Origin: Vibrio algicola
Lineage (GTDB): Bacteria; Pseudomonadota; Gammaproteobacteria; Enterobacterales; Vibrionaceae
Assembly (NCBI RefSeq): GCF_009601765.2
Contig: NZ_CP045699.1
Location: 806,001 to 870,000 of the forward strand
Reading direction: 5' to 3'
Length of the DNA: 64,000 nucleotides
How positions within the stretch are numbered: the first letter of the stretch is position 1; every line of letters starts with the position of its first letter. Below the pieces are notes generated by a model. That model saw only the letters and a program-made list of their open reading frames with translations, did no database searches and was not told the DNA's origin. The position numbers were made by a program, and so were the translations under genes. Of the stretch, positions 1 to 11,523 are shown in pieces.

Positions 1-123
1 GCCGCAGAGGGTTTAGATATTGTGACAGAACCTCGCGAGCAAGAACTCAACACGGTTATGTCTAACAGCTTTGGTTTTGGTGGCACAAACGCCACACTTG
101 TTATCAAGAAATACCAAGCGTAA
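1..123 (+). CDS. fabB: 3-oxoacyl-ACP synthase I, C-terminal end (partial)
   Basis: The window opens inside this gene; only the last 40 codons are present, ending in TAA. The visible tail has the beta-ketoacyl synthase signature [10 protein letters not shown], the C-terminal end of the thiolase-fold condensing enzymes. FabB elongates acyl-ACP in the cytoplasm and is needed for unsaturated fatty acids. A position directly upstream of pdxB is the usual enterobacterial and Vibrio arrangement, which favours FabB over FabF. The 5' part and catalytic Cys lie outside the window. Confidence 0.85.
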   Translation, partial: AAEGLDIVTEPREQELNTVMSNSFGFGGTNATLVIKKYQA

Positions 124-158
124 TATCCTTAGCCAATAAACGGCTTAGTGTATTGATA

Positions 159-187
159 AATCCTCGGCTTAGGCTGGGGATTTTTTG
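159..187 (+). terminator. Rho-independent terminator after fabB
   Basis: Stem AATCCTC / GGGGATT (one G-U pair) with a nine-base loop, followed by a run of six T. It lies about 35 bases after the fabB stop and separates fabB from pdxB. Confidence 0.85.
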
Positions 188-394
188 TATTATAAGTCAT
201 CTAATTACTTTGATTGGTCGAATATTAATTCAGTCCAGTATCGTTCCATCCATATTGTTGACGTAGAAAAGTGTCAAAAGAACAGGGAGGTTCTTTTCCA
301 AGTGTCCATGGAGGGTTTAAACGGCTTTTTGGAATTAATAATTTTGGATGAGAACTTAATCAAATTGTACAATCATCCAGTGTGAGAGTCTGTA

Positions 395-1663
395 ATGAAA
401 ATAGTCATCGATGAAAACATGCCGTATGCCGAAGCGTTATTTAGTCAACTTAGTGAAGTGAAGATGCTGCCGGGGCGAACGATGACAGCCGATGATTTGG
501 TGGATGTTGATGCGCTAATGATCCGTTCGGTTACCAAGGTCAATGCCCAATTATTGAGTAAAGCCAATAAACTGAAATTTGTCGGTACTGCGACCGCAGG
601 GCAAGATCATGTCGATAAAGCACTGCTGGCCCAAAAAGGGATTTATTTCACCTCTGCACCCGGTTGCAATAAAGTTGGTGTAACAGAATATGTGTTTAGC
701 GTATTGATGGTCTTGGCGCAGCAACATGGTTTTTGTGTGTTTGATAAAACCATAGGCATTGTTGGCGCAGGGCAGGTAGGTTCTTATTTAGCTCAATGTA
801 TGACTGGGCTGGGCTTTAAGGTGTTACTAAACGATCCGCCTAAGCAGCAACAATTTAAGCAGCAACAAAATAAGCAATCACACGCCGAGCAACAGCAAGC
901 TGACAGCCGAGAGTTTGTTGAATTAGACAACTTATTAGAGCAAGCTGATGTGGTCTGTCTGCATACCCCGATCACTAAAGATGGCGATCACCCCACTCAC
1001 CATTTAATCGATGCTAAGCGCCTTAATGCATTGCGTGCAGATCAAATCTTGATCAACGCAGCGCGTGGACCCGTGGTCGACAATCAAGCGTTAAAAGCAC
1101 GTTTACAGCAACAAGATGGCTTTATTGCAGTATTGGATGTATTTGAATTTGAGCCGCAAGTGGATTTGGAATTATTGCCGTTATTGGCCTTTGCGACGCC
1201 GCATATTGCAGGCTACGGATTAGAAGGTAAAGCGCGTGGCACCACTATGATCTTTAATGCCTATTGTGAGTTTCTTAACTTGCCAAATCGCGCCAATGCT
1301 AGTGAATTATTACCCGTTGCGCCAATCCCACAAGTTCAGTTATCAACAGGTTGGAGTGAAGATCGCGAGAAAACACAAGCATTACTGCACAATTTGACTC
1401 AGTTGATTTATGATGTGCGCCACGATGATGCGGTTTTTCGCCGAGAAATGTCACGATTAGATGGAAAAGCACAAGCACAGGCCTTTGATCGCTTGCGCAA
1501 ACAATACTGGGATCGCCGAGAATACAGTGCGATTCGCTTGGTTTGTATTGATAAAGCCGTTCCGACATCGACAACTGTGACAGCATCGACAGCGGCGATA
1601 GATCTTACGCCATTTGCATCTTTAGGTTTTAACATTGAGGTTTTACATGAGTCAAAAATTTAA
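395..1663 (+). CDS. pdxB: Erythronate-4-phosphate dehydrogenase
   Basis: Second step of DXP-dependent pyridoxal phosphate synthesis: oxidation of 4-phosphoerythronate. Member of the D-2-hydroxyacid dehydrogenase family. The Rossmann motif [13 protein letters not shown] is at residues 121-133, the catalytic-Arg loop [10 protein letters not shown] at 221-230, DVFEFEP at 248-254 and the catalytic-His segment TPHIAGY near 268-274. The C-terminal third is the PdxB-specific dimerisation domain. At 422 residues it is longer than the roughly 380 usual for the family, because residues 150-170, just after the cofactor loop NDPP, hold a glutamine-rich insert. Its 3' end overlaps the next start by 17 bases, so the two are probably translationally coupled. 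Confidence 0.95.
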   Translation: MKIVIDENMPYAEALFSQLSEVKMLPGRTMTADDLVDVDALMIRSVTKVNAQLLSKANKLKFVGTATAGQDHVDKALLAQKGIYFTSAPGCNKVGVTEYVFSVLMVLAQQHGFCVFDKTIGIVGAGQVGSYLAQCMTGLGFKVLLNDPPKQQQFKQQQNKQSHAEQQQADSREFVELDNLLEQADVVCLHTPITKDGDHPTHHLIDAKRLNALRADQILINAARGPVVDNQALKARLQQQDGFIAVLDVFEFEPQVDLELLPLLAFATPHIAGYGLEGKARGTTMIFNAYCEFLNLPNRANASELLPVAPIPQVQLSTGWSEDREKTQALLHNLTQLIYDVRHDDAVFRREMSRLDGKAQAQAFDRLRKQYWDRREYSAIRLVCIDKAVPTSTTVTASTAAIDLTPFASLGFNIEVLHESKI

Positions 1664-2660
1664 CATTGCTATTTTCGGTGCTACTGGCGCAGTTGGTGAA
1701 GCTATTCTTGAAGTATTAAAAGAACGTGATTTTCCAATTGCGGAACTGTTTTTACTCGCAACAGAAGAGAGTGAAGGTAAAAGCTACCGTTATGATGGTA
1801 AAACAGCCCATGTGAACAGTGTAGAAGATTTTGATTGGTCACAAGTACAAATTGCCTTTTTTGCTAACGATGCAGAACAAGCTGAGAAATGGGCACCTAT
1901 TGCCAGTGACGAAGGAGTGATCGTGATCGATAGCTCACCGAAGTATCGCTACGACTACGATGTACCTCTTGTGGTACCAGATGTGAACCCAGAAGCGATT
2001 GCTGAATTTCGTAACCGTAACATTATTGCGAGCCCAAACAGTGCCAGCATTCAAATGGCGGTAGCACTAAAGCCGATCCAAGATGCGGTAGGTATTGAGC
2101 GCATTAACGTCTCGACTTACCAATCTGTATCGGAAGCGGGTAAACAAGGCATTGATGAACTAGCAGGTCAGACAGCAAAATTATTAAACGGCTTACCTGC
2201 AGAAAATGATAAATTTGCTCAACAGATCGCGTTTAACTGTATTCCGCAAGTGGATATGATCACGGAAAATGGTTATAGCGCAGAGGAAATGAGAATCGTG
2301 TGGGAAACGCAGAAAATTTTCCATGACGCTTCGATTCAAATTAACCCAACCTGTGTTTATGTACCCGTATTTTACGGCCATGCAGAGTCATTGCATGTGG
2401 AAACCCAAACCCCGATTGATGCCGAGCAAGTAATGGAGCTCTTCGAGCAAAACACCAGTATTTCGCTATTCCGTGGCCTTGATTACCCAACTCAAGTGCG
2501 TGATGGTGGCGGTAAAGATGAAGTGATGATTGGACGTGTTCGTAACGACATTAGCCATCATAGCGGAATTAACATGTGGGTCGTGGCCGATAACGTGCGT
2601 AAAGGTGCTGCCACCAATGCGGTACAAATCGCAGAAGTCTTGATCCACGATTACTTGTAA
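1647..2660 (+). CDS. usg: Aspartate-semialdehyde dehydrogenase paralogue (Usg type), catalytic residues lost
   Basis: 337 residues with the full fold of aspartate-semialdehyde dehydrogenase: N-terminal GATGAVGE dinucleotide-binding motif and the conserved tail [21 protein letters not shown]. Key active-site positions differ from the family. The catalytic Cys of the P-N-C-S-T motif is Ser132 (codon AGT, 2040-2042; reads S-P-N-S-A-S). The expected S-A-G-G phosphate loop reads A-N-D-A. The substrate Arg of C-V-R-V-P-V-F-Y-G-H is Tyr. S-G-A-G-K is S-E-A-G-K. The gene occupies the pdxB-usg-truA position where E. coli has usg. I infer a non-catalytic paralogue; true aspartate-semialdehyde dehydrogenase would need another gene. 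ATG 1647, behind TTGAGG, is preferred over an upstream TTG. Confidence 0.85.
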   Translation: MSQKFNIAIFGATGAVGEAILEVLKERDFPIAELFLLATEESEGKSYRYDGKTAHVNSVEDFDWSQVQIAFFANDAEQAEKWAPIASDEGVIVIDSSPKYRYDYDVPLVVPDVNPEAIAEFRNRNIIASPNSASIQMAVALKPIQDAVGIERINVSTYQSVSEAGKQGIDELAGQTAKLLNGLPAENDKFAQQIAFNCIPQVDMITENGYSAEEMRIVWETQKIFHDASIQINPTCVYVPVFYGHAESLHVETQTPIDAEQVMELFEQNTSISLFRGLDYPTQVRDGGGKDEVMIGRVRNDISHHSGINMWVVADNVRKGAATNAVQIAEVLIHDYL

Positions 2661-2685
2661 ATAGAATTTATTTGGTAAAATCAGA

Positions 2686-2727
2686 CCCTGAACTTGAGTG
2701 TAACGGCTTCAAGCTCAGGGTTTTTTA
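2686..2727 (+). terminator. Rho-independent terminator after usg/asd
   Basis: Twelve-base arms CCCTGAACTTGA / TCAAGCTCAGGG (one internal mismatch) followed by six T. It ends the pdxB-usg operon before fimV. Confidence 0.9.
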
Positions 2728-2881
2728 TTGGATGCAGTTCTAAAATAAGCTTGAAATTTAACCGTATTGCTACAAAACCTTTGTTTCATCGTGTTTTTTG
2801 TCATGATCACTACCCAATAGCCGGATTATTCCTATATATTGAAGAAGTATTGTTTAAATCGATTAATGAACTGAGTTTTTT

Positions 2882-4483
<1,602 letters not shown>

Positions 4484-4513
4484 TCGTTATGCTAAAGGTT
4501 ATCAATTAAAATC

Positions 4514-4540
4514 AAGGTGGCGATGGTGCCACCTTTTTCT
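4514..4540 (+). terminator. Rho-independent terminator after fimV
   Basis: Perfect eight-base stem AAGGTGGC / GCCACCTT, six-base loop, then a T-rich tail. Confidence 0.9.
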
Positions 4541-4599
4541 TTGGGGCAATTCCCTATATACTTTGCGCCCAGTTTTAAGTTTAAAAGAGTCGAATAAAG

Positions 4600-5388
4600 A
4601 TGCGAATTGCCTTAGGTATTGAATATGATGGTAGCCAAGTATGTGGTTGGCAAAGACAAAATGATGTCCCTAGTGTGCAAGAGTATCTTGAAAAAGCCCT
4701 AACCGTTATTGCTAATCACCCAGTCGCGGTGCAATGTGCCGGTCGTACCGATACTGGCGTACATGGTACTGGGCAAGTAGTACATTTTGATACAACTTCA
4801 GTGCGTAAGCTGGTGGCATGGACTATGGGGGGAAATACTCACTTACCGAGCTTTGTTACCATCCGTTGGGCAAAAGAAGTACCTGAAGAGTTTCACGCTC
4901 GCTTTAGTGCCACCGCGCGTCGTTACCGCTATATCATCTGCAATAGTCAATTTCGCCCTGCGATCATGGCATCAGGTGTCAGCCATTATCATCAAACGAT
5001 TGATGTTGAAAAAATGCAACAAGCAGCCAATTACTTATTAGGCGAGCATGATTTCACTTCTTTTCGTGCCAGTCATTGCCAAGCCGCCACACCGTGCCGT
5101 GAGATTAAGCATCTAGACATAACCCGTATTGGCGACTTTATTGTAGTAGACATTAAAGCTAATGCCTTTTTGCACCATATGGTGCGTAATATTGTTGGCA
5201 GTTTGCTGAAAGTGGCTTGTGATGAAAAAGAACCGCAATGGATTGAATGGCTGTTAGTACAAAAAGACCGAGCTTTAGCCGGAGTGACCGCTAAACCCGG
5301 GGGCTTATATTTAGTCGATGTGGATTATCCAGCGCAATTTGAGTTGCCTGTTATGCCTATGGGGCCGATTTTTTTACCATTAGATTGA
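4600..5388 (+). CDS. truA: tRNA pseudouridine(38-40) synthase TruA
   Basis: 262-residue cytoplasmic enzyme that isomerises uridines 38, 39 and 40 in the anticodon arm of many tRNAs. The catalytic Asp is Asp51 in [18 protein letters not shown] (residues 46-63), and the conserved [20 protein letters not shown] and [13 protein letters not shown] segments are all present. Length matches the family (about 260-270). The fimV-truA-accD order is typical. ATG at 4600 starts [12 protein letters not shown], the usual N-terminus. Confidence 0.96.
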   Translation: MRIALGIEYDGSQVCGWQRQNDVPSVQEYLEKALTVIANHPVAVQCAGRTDTGVHGTGQVVHFDTTSVRKLVAWTMGGNTHLPSFVTIRWAKEVPEEFHARFSATARRYRYIICNSQFRPAIMASGVSHYHQTIDVEKMQQAANYLLGEHDFTSFRASHCQAATPCREIKHLDITRIGDFIVVDIKANAFLHHMVRNIVGSLLKVACDEKEPQWIEWLLVQKDRALAGVTAKPGGLYLVDVDYPAQFELPVMPMGPIFLPLD

Positions 5389-5607
5389 TTTTTAACCGCA
5401 TATCTATAATGTTTGGTTGGATTTTGATTACATTGTTATTACACTAGAACAATATTGATTTTAAATGGTTAGATTGTGACCTAGTAAAAATAGGTACAAC
5501 CAGTTTTTTATCTACACTGCGAGTATTATGTGTTTTAATCTCCTCGCATTTTTCTCATATTCCCATCTTTCGCAATACAGCGAGGGATCTAGCTAAAAGG
5601 TCTTCTA

Positions 5608-6522
5608 ATGAGTTGGCTTGAAAAAATATTTACTACGACAAATCTTGTTAGTTCACGTAAAGCGTCTATTCCTGAAGGAATTTGGACCAAATGTACTTCA
5701 TGTGAGCAAGTGTTATACCAAGCTGAATTAGAGCGTAACCTAGAAGTATGTCCAAAATGTGACCATCACATGAGAATGTCTGGTCGTCGTCGTTTGGAGA
5801 CATTTCTTGATGCTGGTACTCAAGTTGAACTTGGTCAAGAATTTGAACCAAAAGATAAATTAAAGTTTAAAGATTCTAAGCGATACAAAGACCGCATTTC
5901 GGCTGCGCAAAAATCAAGTGGCGAAACGGATGCCATGATTGCGATGAAAGGTGAACTACTGGGTATGCCTATTGTCGCTTGTGCCTCTGAGTTCGCATTT
6001 ATGGGCGGTTCAATGGGCTCTGTGGTTGGCGCACGTTTTGTCCGCGCGATTGATGAAGCGATTGCCAATAACTGTGGTTTTGTGTGTTTTGCTGCCAGTG
6101 GTGGTGCCCGTATGCAAGAGGCACTGATGTCTCTAATGCAAATGGCGAAAACCAGTGCCGCGCTTGAACGTTTATCACAAAAGGGCTTACCGTTTATTTC
6201 GGTCATGACTGACCCAACCTTTGGTGGTGTGACAGCCAGTTTTGCTATGTTAGGCGATATTAATGTTGGCGAACCTAAAGCCATTATTGGTTTTGCTGGT
6301 CGTCGCGTGATTGAGCAAACCGTACGTGAGAACTTGCCAGAAGGTTTCCAAACCAGCGAATTCTTACTTGAGCATGGCGCAATCGATATGATTGTTGACC
6401 GTCGTGAAATGCGTCAACGTATTGGTGGTTTAGTCGCAAAATTGACTAACTATCAATCACCACTCGTGGTTTCTGTTGATTCTGCTCCTGAATATGAAGT
6501 ACCGGTTGCTGATAAAAAGTAA
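5608..6522 (+). CDS. accD: Acetyl-CoA carboxylase carboxyltransferase beta subunit
   Basis: 304 residues; with AccA it forms the carboxyltransferase that moves CO2 from carboxybiotin to acetyl-CoA, giving malonyl-CoA. The N-terminal zinc ribbon has Cys29, Cys32, Cys48 and Cys51 (CTSC...CPKC). The crotonase-like core has the oxyanion-hole segments [21 protein letters not shown] and [15 protein letters not shown]. It has its own 219-base upstream region in which I see no clear operator. folC follows after 82 bases, as in E. coli and Vibrio. Confidence 0.97.
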   Translation: MSWLEKIFTTTNLVSSRKASIPEGIWTKCTSCEQVLYQAELERNLEVCPKCDHHMRMSGRRRLETFLDAGTQVELGQEFEPKDKLKFKDSKRYKDRISAAQKSSGETDAMIAMKGELLGMPIVACASEFAFMGGSMGSVVGARFVRAIDEAIANNCGFVCFAASGGARMQEALMSLMQMAKTSAALERLSQKGLPFISVMTDPTFGGVTASFAMLGDINVGEPKAIIGFAGRRVIEQTVRENLPEGFQTSEFLLEHGAIDMIVDRREMRQRIGGLVAKLTNYQSPLVVSVDSAPEYEVPVADKK

Positions 6523-6535
6523 TGCGGTTTGATCG

Positions 6536-6568
6536 GACTGCCAAAGCGACTCTTATGATTTGGCAGTC
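6536..6568. repeat. Inverted repeat between accD and folC
   Basis: Perfect nine-base arms GACTGCCAA / TTGGCAGTC with a 15-base loop and no T run. It could be an mRNA-stabilising hairpin or weak attenuator; function unknown. Confidence 0.6.
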
Positions 6569-6604
6569 ATTGAATGATGACTTCTTATGTGAGTTTGACC
6601 ATCG

Positions 6605-7909
6605 ATGAGTAAACACCTTCCCCCCAAAGCCACATCACCTCTGTCGATGTGGCTTTGCTATTTAGAAAACATACACACTAGTGCTATCGACCTCGGCCTT
6701 GAACGAGTGTCTAAAGTGGCTGTATCTGCTAATTTAACCAAACCTGCGTCAACGGTGATCACTGTTGCAGGAACCAATGGCAAAGGCTCTACCTGTGCGC
6801 TAATGGAAGCGATTTTGCTTGATGCTGGTTATAACGTTGGCGTTTACAGTTCTCCGCATTTAATCGAATACAATGAGCGGGTGCGCATTAATGGCCAAAA
6901 TGCCAGTGATGAGCAGCATACTCAAGCTTTTGATTTTATCGAACAAGCCCGCCTACAAACCAGCCTTAGCTTATTTGAATTTGGCACGCTAGCAGCATTG
7001 CGAATATTCCAACAGCAACAAGTCGATGTGGTGTTACTTGAAGTTGGTTTAGGCGGACGTTTAGATGCCACCAACGTAGTTGATCATGATGTATCAATCA
7101 TTACCAGTTTAGCGATTGATCATGTTGATTGGCTTGGCGATGATATTAATGTGATCGGTTATGAAAAAGCGGGTATTTTCCGCAGTGGCAAACCCGCTAT
7201 TTGTGGACAACCACAAGCACCTGCCACGGTTGCCGCACATGCCGATGATATTGGGGCTCAATTGCATCAAGTAGGCTATCAGTTTAATTATCAACGAGAC
7301 AGTAACAATAGCGCTCGTTGGCATTGGAATTGTGGCGCATTCGATTTGTCTGATTTACCGGTCCCAAGCTTGCCGCTTGCCAATGCTGCAACCGCATTAA
7401 TGGCGTTGAGTACTTCAGGGCTGGACATTACAGATGTTAATATTGTGAAGGGCTTGGAAAAAGCGCAACTGGCAGGGAGAATGCAAATATTAAGCTCTCA
7501 GCCTACAATTTTATTAGATGTAGCGCATAATCCCCATTCTGCTCAATATTTAGTACAGCAATTGCAGCTCAATTATTTAACCGATGCAAATCCTGAACGA
7601 AAAATTCATGCGGTAGTCGGTATGTTACATGACAAAGATATTAATGCGACCTTGCAACAGTTAATGCCGGTGGTCGATTATTGGTACCCTGCATCACTAC
7701 AAGGGCCTAGAGCCGCAAGCGCACAACAATTATGTCTTTCATTGCCAGAGGGCGTGATCCAATATGCCACACCAATTGAAGCGTTTAACTATGCTCAAGA
7801 TCAACTCAAGGCGGAAGATGTATTGCTTGTGGTCGGTTCTTTCCATACTGTAGGGGAAGTGCTAAGCCATTGGCAAAGTGATAATAAAAGGAGTCTACAT
7901 GGCGAGTAA
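6605..7909 (+). CDS. folC: Bifunctional folylpolyglutamate synthase/dihydrofolate synthase
   Basis: 434 residues, Mur-ligase family. It joins dihydropteroate to L-glutamate and then adds further glutamates, using ATP. The P-loop TVAGTNGKGSTCALMEA lies near residues 53-69, followed by the SPHLIEYNERVRING folate loop and the VVLLEVGLGGRLDATNVV metal/ATP segment. The C-terminal domain carries LLDVAHNPHSAQYL. Length and order are canonical. The final codons overlap the dedD start by 11 bases. Confidence 0.96.
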   Translation: MSKHLPPKATSPLSMWLCYLENIHTSAIDLGLERVSKVAVSANLTKPASTVITVAGTNGKGSTCALMEAILLDAGYNVGVYSSPHLIEYNERVRINGQNASDEQHTQAFDFIEQARLQTSLSLFEFGTLAALRIFQQQQVDVVLLEVGLGGRLDATNVVDHDVSIITSLAIDHVDWLGDDINVIGYEKAGIFRSGKPAICGQPQAPATVAAHADDIGAQLHQVGYQFNYQRDSNNSARWHWNCGAFDLSDLPVPSLPLANAATALMALSTSGLDITDVNIVKGLEKAQLAGRMQILSSQPTILLDVAHNPHSAQYLVQQLQLNYLTDANPERKIHAVVGMLHDKDINATLQQLMPVVDYWYPASLQGPRAASAQQLCLSLPEGVIQYATPIEAFNYAQDQLKAEDVLLVVGSFHTVGEVLSHWQSDNKRSLHGE

Positions 7910-8501
7910 GTTTCAAAGCCGCTTAATTGGCACTGTGATTTTAGTGGCGATTGGTGTGATCGTTTTACCCGACATTTTTGATGGTCAAAAAGAACATTAC
8001 AAAGAAGAGTTTGCCGCGATACCAATCAAACCGACCGATAATGCTTCTCAAGCACAAGAAAATGTTGAAGATATTAAAGATCCTGTTGATCTCGATGTTG
8101 CGCTACCTGAAGAGCCAGTCAGCGCGGTTACTGTTACTAGTCAACCCGCTAAAGTGACGAAGAAAAAAGCCGTGAAAGCAAAACCCGCCATCAAAGAAGC
8201 GGTCGCAAAGTCTGATCAAGTCGCGGTCGAATCAAAACCGGTACGCGAAGTGAACCATTACAGTGATAGTGCTTGGATTATTCAATTAGTGGCGGTAAGA
8301 AACCAAGATAATGCTAAAAAATTGGTCGCGGATTTGAAGAAAAGAGGCTACCAAGCCCACTTAAAACCAGACAGTGGATTGTATCGTGTGATCGTTGGGC
8401 CTGATATTTCGAAAGATAAATTAGAGAAACAAGTAGCTGAGTTACAAAAAATTACCGGATTAAAAGGCCAATTACAGACATTTAAGCCACTTAATCCATA
8501 A
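7899..8501 (+). CDS. dedD: SPOR-domain cell-division protein DedD
   Basis: 200-residue bitopic inner-membrane protein. Short basic cytoplasmic tail, one membrane segment (about residues 8-26, LIGTVILVAIGVIVLP), a Lys/Pro/Glu-rich periplasmic linker (about 30-115) and a C-terminal SPOR domain (DSAWIIQLVAVRNQDNAKKLV to the end). SPOR domains bind denuded septal peptidoglycan, so DedD localises to the division ring. ATG 7899 is chosen because AAAGGAG lies just upstream and it matches the family N-terminus; a GTG at 7878 in the same frame is less likely. Order folC-dedD-cvpA-purF is conserved. Confidence 0.93.
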   Translation: MASKFQSRLIGTVILVAIGVIVLPDIFDGQKEHYKEEFAAIPIKPTDNASQAQENVEDIKDPVDLDVALPEEPVSAVTVTSQPAKVTKKKAVKAKPAIKEAVAKSDQVAVESKPVREVNHYSDSAWIIQLVAVRNQDNAKKLVADLKKRGYQAHLKPDSGLYRVIVGPDISKDKLEKQVAELQKITGLKGQLQTFKPLNP

Positions 8502-8516
8502 AGAAAACGTTTGCGC
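8501..8516. promoter_or_regulatory. PurR-type operator upstream of cvpA-purF
   Basis: AAGAAAACGTTTGCGC fits the PurR consensus ANGCAANCGNTTNCNT at most fixed positions, centred on AACGTTT. It abuts the dedD stop codon, 48 bases before cvpA, matching the known purine repression of cvpA-purF in E. coli. Binding is inferred from sequence only. Confidence 0.75.
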
Positions 8517-8563
8517 GGCGCATTTTTCTGTTAAAATGCGCGCCAACTTAAGATGTAGATTTT

Positions 8564-9061
8564 ATGATTTGGATAGATTTTGTCATTTTAGGGGTGATCG
8601 GCTTTTCGGCATTGATCAGTCTAGTTCGTGGTTTTGTTAAAGAAGCACTGTCTTTGGTAATTTGGTGTGGTGCATTTTATATTGCCAGCCATTATTATCT
8701 TAAATTAGCCGCTTATTTTACCAATATTGATAATGAAATGGTTCGCAATGGAGCAGCACTCGCCGCTTTATTTGTCGCCACATTAGTGGTTGGGGCCATT
8801 GTCAATTATGTGATTGCTCAACTAGTCAACAAAACGGGTTTGTCAGGTACTGACCGAGTGATCGGGGTGGTATTTGGTGCATTACGTGGCGTTCTAATCA
8901 TTGCCGTTGTGTTGTTCTTTATGGATGCCTTTACAGCATTTCCAAGTTCAGATTGGTGGAAAGATTCGCAGCTTATCCCGCAATTTAGCCGGATAATCGC
9001 GCCGTTTTTCGACCATATAAAACAAACATCAAGCTTTTTGTCTGGCGCGCCGTCTCTGTAA
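8564..9061 (+). CDS. cvpA: CvpA family inner-membrane protein
   Basis: 165 residues with four hydrophobic segments (about 5-20, 28-48, 64-88, 102-124). The sequence WIDFVILGVIGFSALISLVRGFVKEALSL is a strong CvpA/colicin V production match, including the charged R-G-F-V-K-E loop. The exact activity is not settled; in E. coli it is needed for colicin V export and deoxycholate tolerance. Cotranscribed with purF, 42 bases downstream, and probably under the same PurR operator. Confidence 0.94.
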   Translation: MIWIDFVILGVIGFSALISLVRGFVKEALSLVIWCGAFYIASHYYLKLAAYFTNIDNEMVRNGAALAALFVATLVVGAIVNYVIAQLVNKTGLSGTDRVIGVVFGALRGVLIIAVVLFFMDAFTAFPSSDWWKDSQLIPQFSRIIAPFFDHIKQTSSFLSGAPSL

Positions 9062-9103
9062 TTTACAGAGCGCGTCAGTGCTTTGCCAACCGAGGGTTAA
9101 AAC

Positions 9104-10618
9104 ATGTGTGGTATTGTTGGAATCGTAGGTATAACGCCTGTTAATCAATCGATTTATGATGCATTAACGGTGTTACAACATCGTGGCCAAGATGCCGCGG
9201 GTATTATTACCATAGATAGCAATCGTTTCCGTCTGCGAAAAGCCAATGGATTGGTGAAAGATGTATTCGAAGTGAAGCATATGCAACGCTTGCAAGGCAC
9301 AGTTGGTGTCGGCCATGTTCGCTACCCAACCGCAGGCAGTTCAAGTGCCTCTGAAGCTCAGCCTTTTTATGTTAACTCGCCTTACGGCATTACTCTGGCG
9401 CACAATGGCAACTTAACCAATGCGAACGATATTCGTCAGTGGTTATTTGAGCAAGGTCGCCGCCACGTTAACACCACTTCCGACTCTGAAGTATTATTAA
9501 ACATCTTAGCGCAAGAAATTGATCTCGCGGAAAGCTACCCGCTGACGCCAACCGATGTTTTTAATGCAATTAAGAAAGTGCATCAAACCGTGAAGGGTGC
9601 TTACGCGGTTTCTGCCATGATCATTGGCCACGGCATGGTGGCATTCCGTGACCCAAATGGTATTCGTCCTTTATGCTTAGGCAAGCGTATGGTCGGAGAA
9701 CGTGCCGAATACATGGTGGCATCAGAATCAGTGGCACTTGATGCGGTTGGCTTTGATTTTGTGCGTGATGTCGCGCCAGGTGAGGCCATTTATGCCACTT
9801 TTGATGGTGAGCTTTTTACTGAACAATGCGCCGAGAATCCAAAGCTGAATCCATGTATCTTTGAGTTCGTTTATTTTGCTCGCCCAGATTCATTTATTGA
9901 TAAAATTTCGGTGTACAGTGCTCGCCTTGAAATGGGCAGAAAGCTTGGCGAAAAAATCAAACGTGAGTGGGATGATCTTGATATTGATGTAGTGATCCCA
10001 ATCCCTGAAACCTCGTGTGATATCGCACTTGAAATTGCTCAACTGATTGATAAACCATACCGCCAAGGCTTTGTGAAAAACCGTTATGTTGGTCGTACCT
10101 TTATCATGCCGGGTCAGCAACAACGTAAGAAATCTGTGCGTCGTAAACTCAATGCCATTCGCTCTGAGTTTAAAGGAAAAAATGTGCTATTAGTCGATGA
10201 TTCGATTGTTCGTGGTACTACCTCTGAGCAGATCATTGAAATGGCACGCGACTCTGGTGCTAATAAAGTCTACATGGTCTCAGCAGCGCCAGAAGTTCGC
10301 TTCCCGAATGTGTACGGTATTGATATGCCAAGTGCCAACGAGTTGATTGCCCATGGGCGTGAACCAGAAGAAATCAGCAAGATGATTGGCGCAGATGCCT
10401 TAATGTTCCAAAGCATTGATGACCTTATCGCGGCAGTAGGCACCGGTAATCCGTCGATCAGCACCTTTGAGACCTCGGTATTCAGTGGGCAATACGTTAC
10501 TGGTGATATCGATCAAGCTTATCTTGATGTGATTGATGCAATGCGTAACGACGACGCCAAACTGGATCAAGAACAATCCGATTTAGCCAATTTAGAAATG
10601 CACAACGAAGGTGCATGA
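9104..10618 (+). CDS. purF: Amidophosphoribosyltransferase
   Basis: 504 residues; first committed step of purine synthesis, converting PRPP and glutamine to 5-phosphoribosylamine. The mature N-terminus is the nucleophile Cys2 (MCGIVGIVG), after the usual single-Met removal with no propeptide. The class II glutaminase domain has HNGNLTNA and DSEVLLN; the phosphoribosyltransferase domain has the PRPP loop [17 protein letters not shown]. The Shine-Dalgarno GAGG lies upstream of ATG 9104. Length equals the E. coli enzyme. Confidence 0.97.
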   Translation: MCGIVGIVGITPVNQSIYDALTVLQHRGQDAAGIITIDSNRFRLRKANGLVKDVFEVKHMQRLQGTVGVGHVRYPTAGSSSASEAQPFYVNSPYGITLAHNGNLTNANDIRQWLFEQGRRHVNTTSDSEVLLNILAQEIDLAESYPLTPTDVFNAIKKVHQTVKGAYAVSAMIIGHGMVAFRDPNGIRPLCLGKRMVGERAEYMVASESVALDAVGFDFVRDVAPGEAIYATFDGELFTEQCAENPKLNPCIFEFVYFARPDSFIDKISVYSARLEMGRKLGEKIKREWDDLDIDVVIPIPETSCDIALEIAQLIDKPYRQGFVKNRYVGRTFIMPGQQQRKKSVRRKLNAIRSEFKGKNVLLVDDSIVRGTTSEQIIEMARDSGANKVYMVSAAPEVRFPNVYGIDMPSANELIAHGREPEEISKMIGADALMFQSIDDLIAAVGTGNPSISTFETSVFSGQYVTGDIDQAYLDVIDAMRNDDAKLDQEQSDLANLEMHNEGA

Positions 10619-10650
10619 TCTAATACGACCAAAACGTATTGAATAACTAA

Positions 10651-10680
10651 AAACCAGCATTTGACGATGCTGGTTTTTTT
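10651..10680 (+). terminator. Rho-independent terminator after purF
   Basis: Perfect stem AAACCAGCAT / ATGCTGGTTT with a six-base loop, followed by T residues; ends the cvpA-purF unit. Confidence 0.92.
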
Positions 10681-10757
10681 ACGCTTACAGAGTGTGAAAC
10701 AGACGCTATATTTATAACAGTAGATGGAACTGGTATGGATAAATATTAGGCAAGGGG

Positions 10758-11480
10758 ATGGAGATCATCATTTTTCAATTTCAACGACAAAGGTGGATGC
10801 GCGTCTTTATTGGGATCTGCTGTTTGATGCTGATTAATCTATTGCCAGCGCATGCCGAGCAACAAAACACTCTCCAATCAAAACAGCAATCATGGCAACT
10901 GTATAAAGAGCAAGATGGGATCCGCATCAGCCAATTTGAACACCCAAATGGCTTAGTGGAAATTCGCGCTATTATGCAAGTGAACACCAGTTTGAGTGGT
11001 TTTTTGTATTTACTACAAGATGTCGATAATGCGCCGCAATGGTTGGATAATGTCTATCGCACCCAAGTGTTAGAGCAGATTAATAGCAAAGAAAATATTG
11101 TTTATACTCAATTTAGCGCGCCGTGGCCTGCGCAAGATAGAGACATGGTGACGTATTCTTATTTCAGTCAATTAGACCGTGAGCACTTTATATTGGTGAT
11201 TGAAGATGCCACCGCTTTCCTGCCACCGCAAGAGGGTTATATTCGTATTACCGATGTCAAAGCAAAATGGCAGCTGCAAAAGTTGGCTTCGGGTAAGACC
11301 CATATCATTTATACCGCGTTTGCCGATCCGGGTGGCGCTTTACCTGATTGGTTAGTCAATGATTTGGCGCGCAAAGGGGCGATGAATACGTTTATTGCGT
11401 TGCGTCAACGATTACCACTGTACCAACAAAAACAGCACCCAGATTTATTAACTGAGATAAAAAAAGAGCCTATGCCATAG
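10758..11480 (+). CDS. START-domain lipid-binding protein, exported
   Basis: 240 residues. A signal peptide is visible (MRVFIGICCLMLINLLPAHA, cut before EQQ), and the rest resembles the START/StAR-related lipid-transfer fold: WQLYKEQDGIRIS, APWPAQDRDMVTY and the C-terminal helix ALPDWLVNDLARKGAMNTFIALRQ. Such proteins bind hydrophobic ligands; the ligand here cannot be read from sequence. The signal peptide really begins at Met14, so ATG 10797 (after AAAGG) may be the true start rather than ATG 10758. It is a monocistronic gene facing aphB, sharing a terminator with it. Confidence 0.8.
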   Translation: MEIIIFQFQRQRWMRVFIGICCLMLINLLPAHAEQQNTLQSKQQSWQLYKEQDGIRISQFEHPNGLVEIRAIMQVNTSLSGFLYLLQDVDNAPQWLDNVYRTQVLEQINSKENIVYTQFSAPWPAQDRDMVTYSYFSQLDREHFILVIEDATAFLPPQEGYIRITDVKAKWQLQKLASGKTHIIYTAFADPGGALPDWLVNDLARKGAMNTFIALRQRLPLYQQKQHPDLLTEIKKEPMP

Positions 11481-11500
11481 CTGGCGTAAGCTCTTTATTT
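11463..11500. terminator. Bidirectional terminator between START gene and aphB
   Basis: Seven-base arms AAAGAGC / GCTCTTT overlap the end of the START-domain gene; A-rich on one side and T-rich on the other, so it can serve both convergent genes. Confidence 0.75.
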
Positions 11501-11523
11501 GAAAATAGATTAAATAGACCGCT

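Noticed and set aside
185..385. A 66-codon TTG-initiated ORF just before pdxB
   Set aside because: It starts within the fabB terminator, has no ribosome site and no recognisable product; more likely chance in a 200-base gap.
5835..6284. A 149-codon antisense ORF in accD
   Set aside because: Shadow of a strongly conserved gene; product composition is not protein-like.
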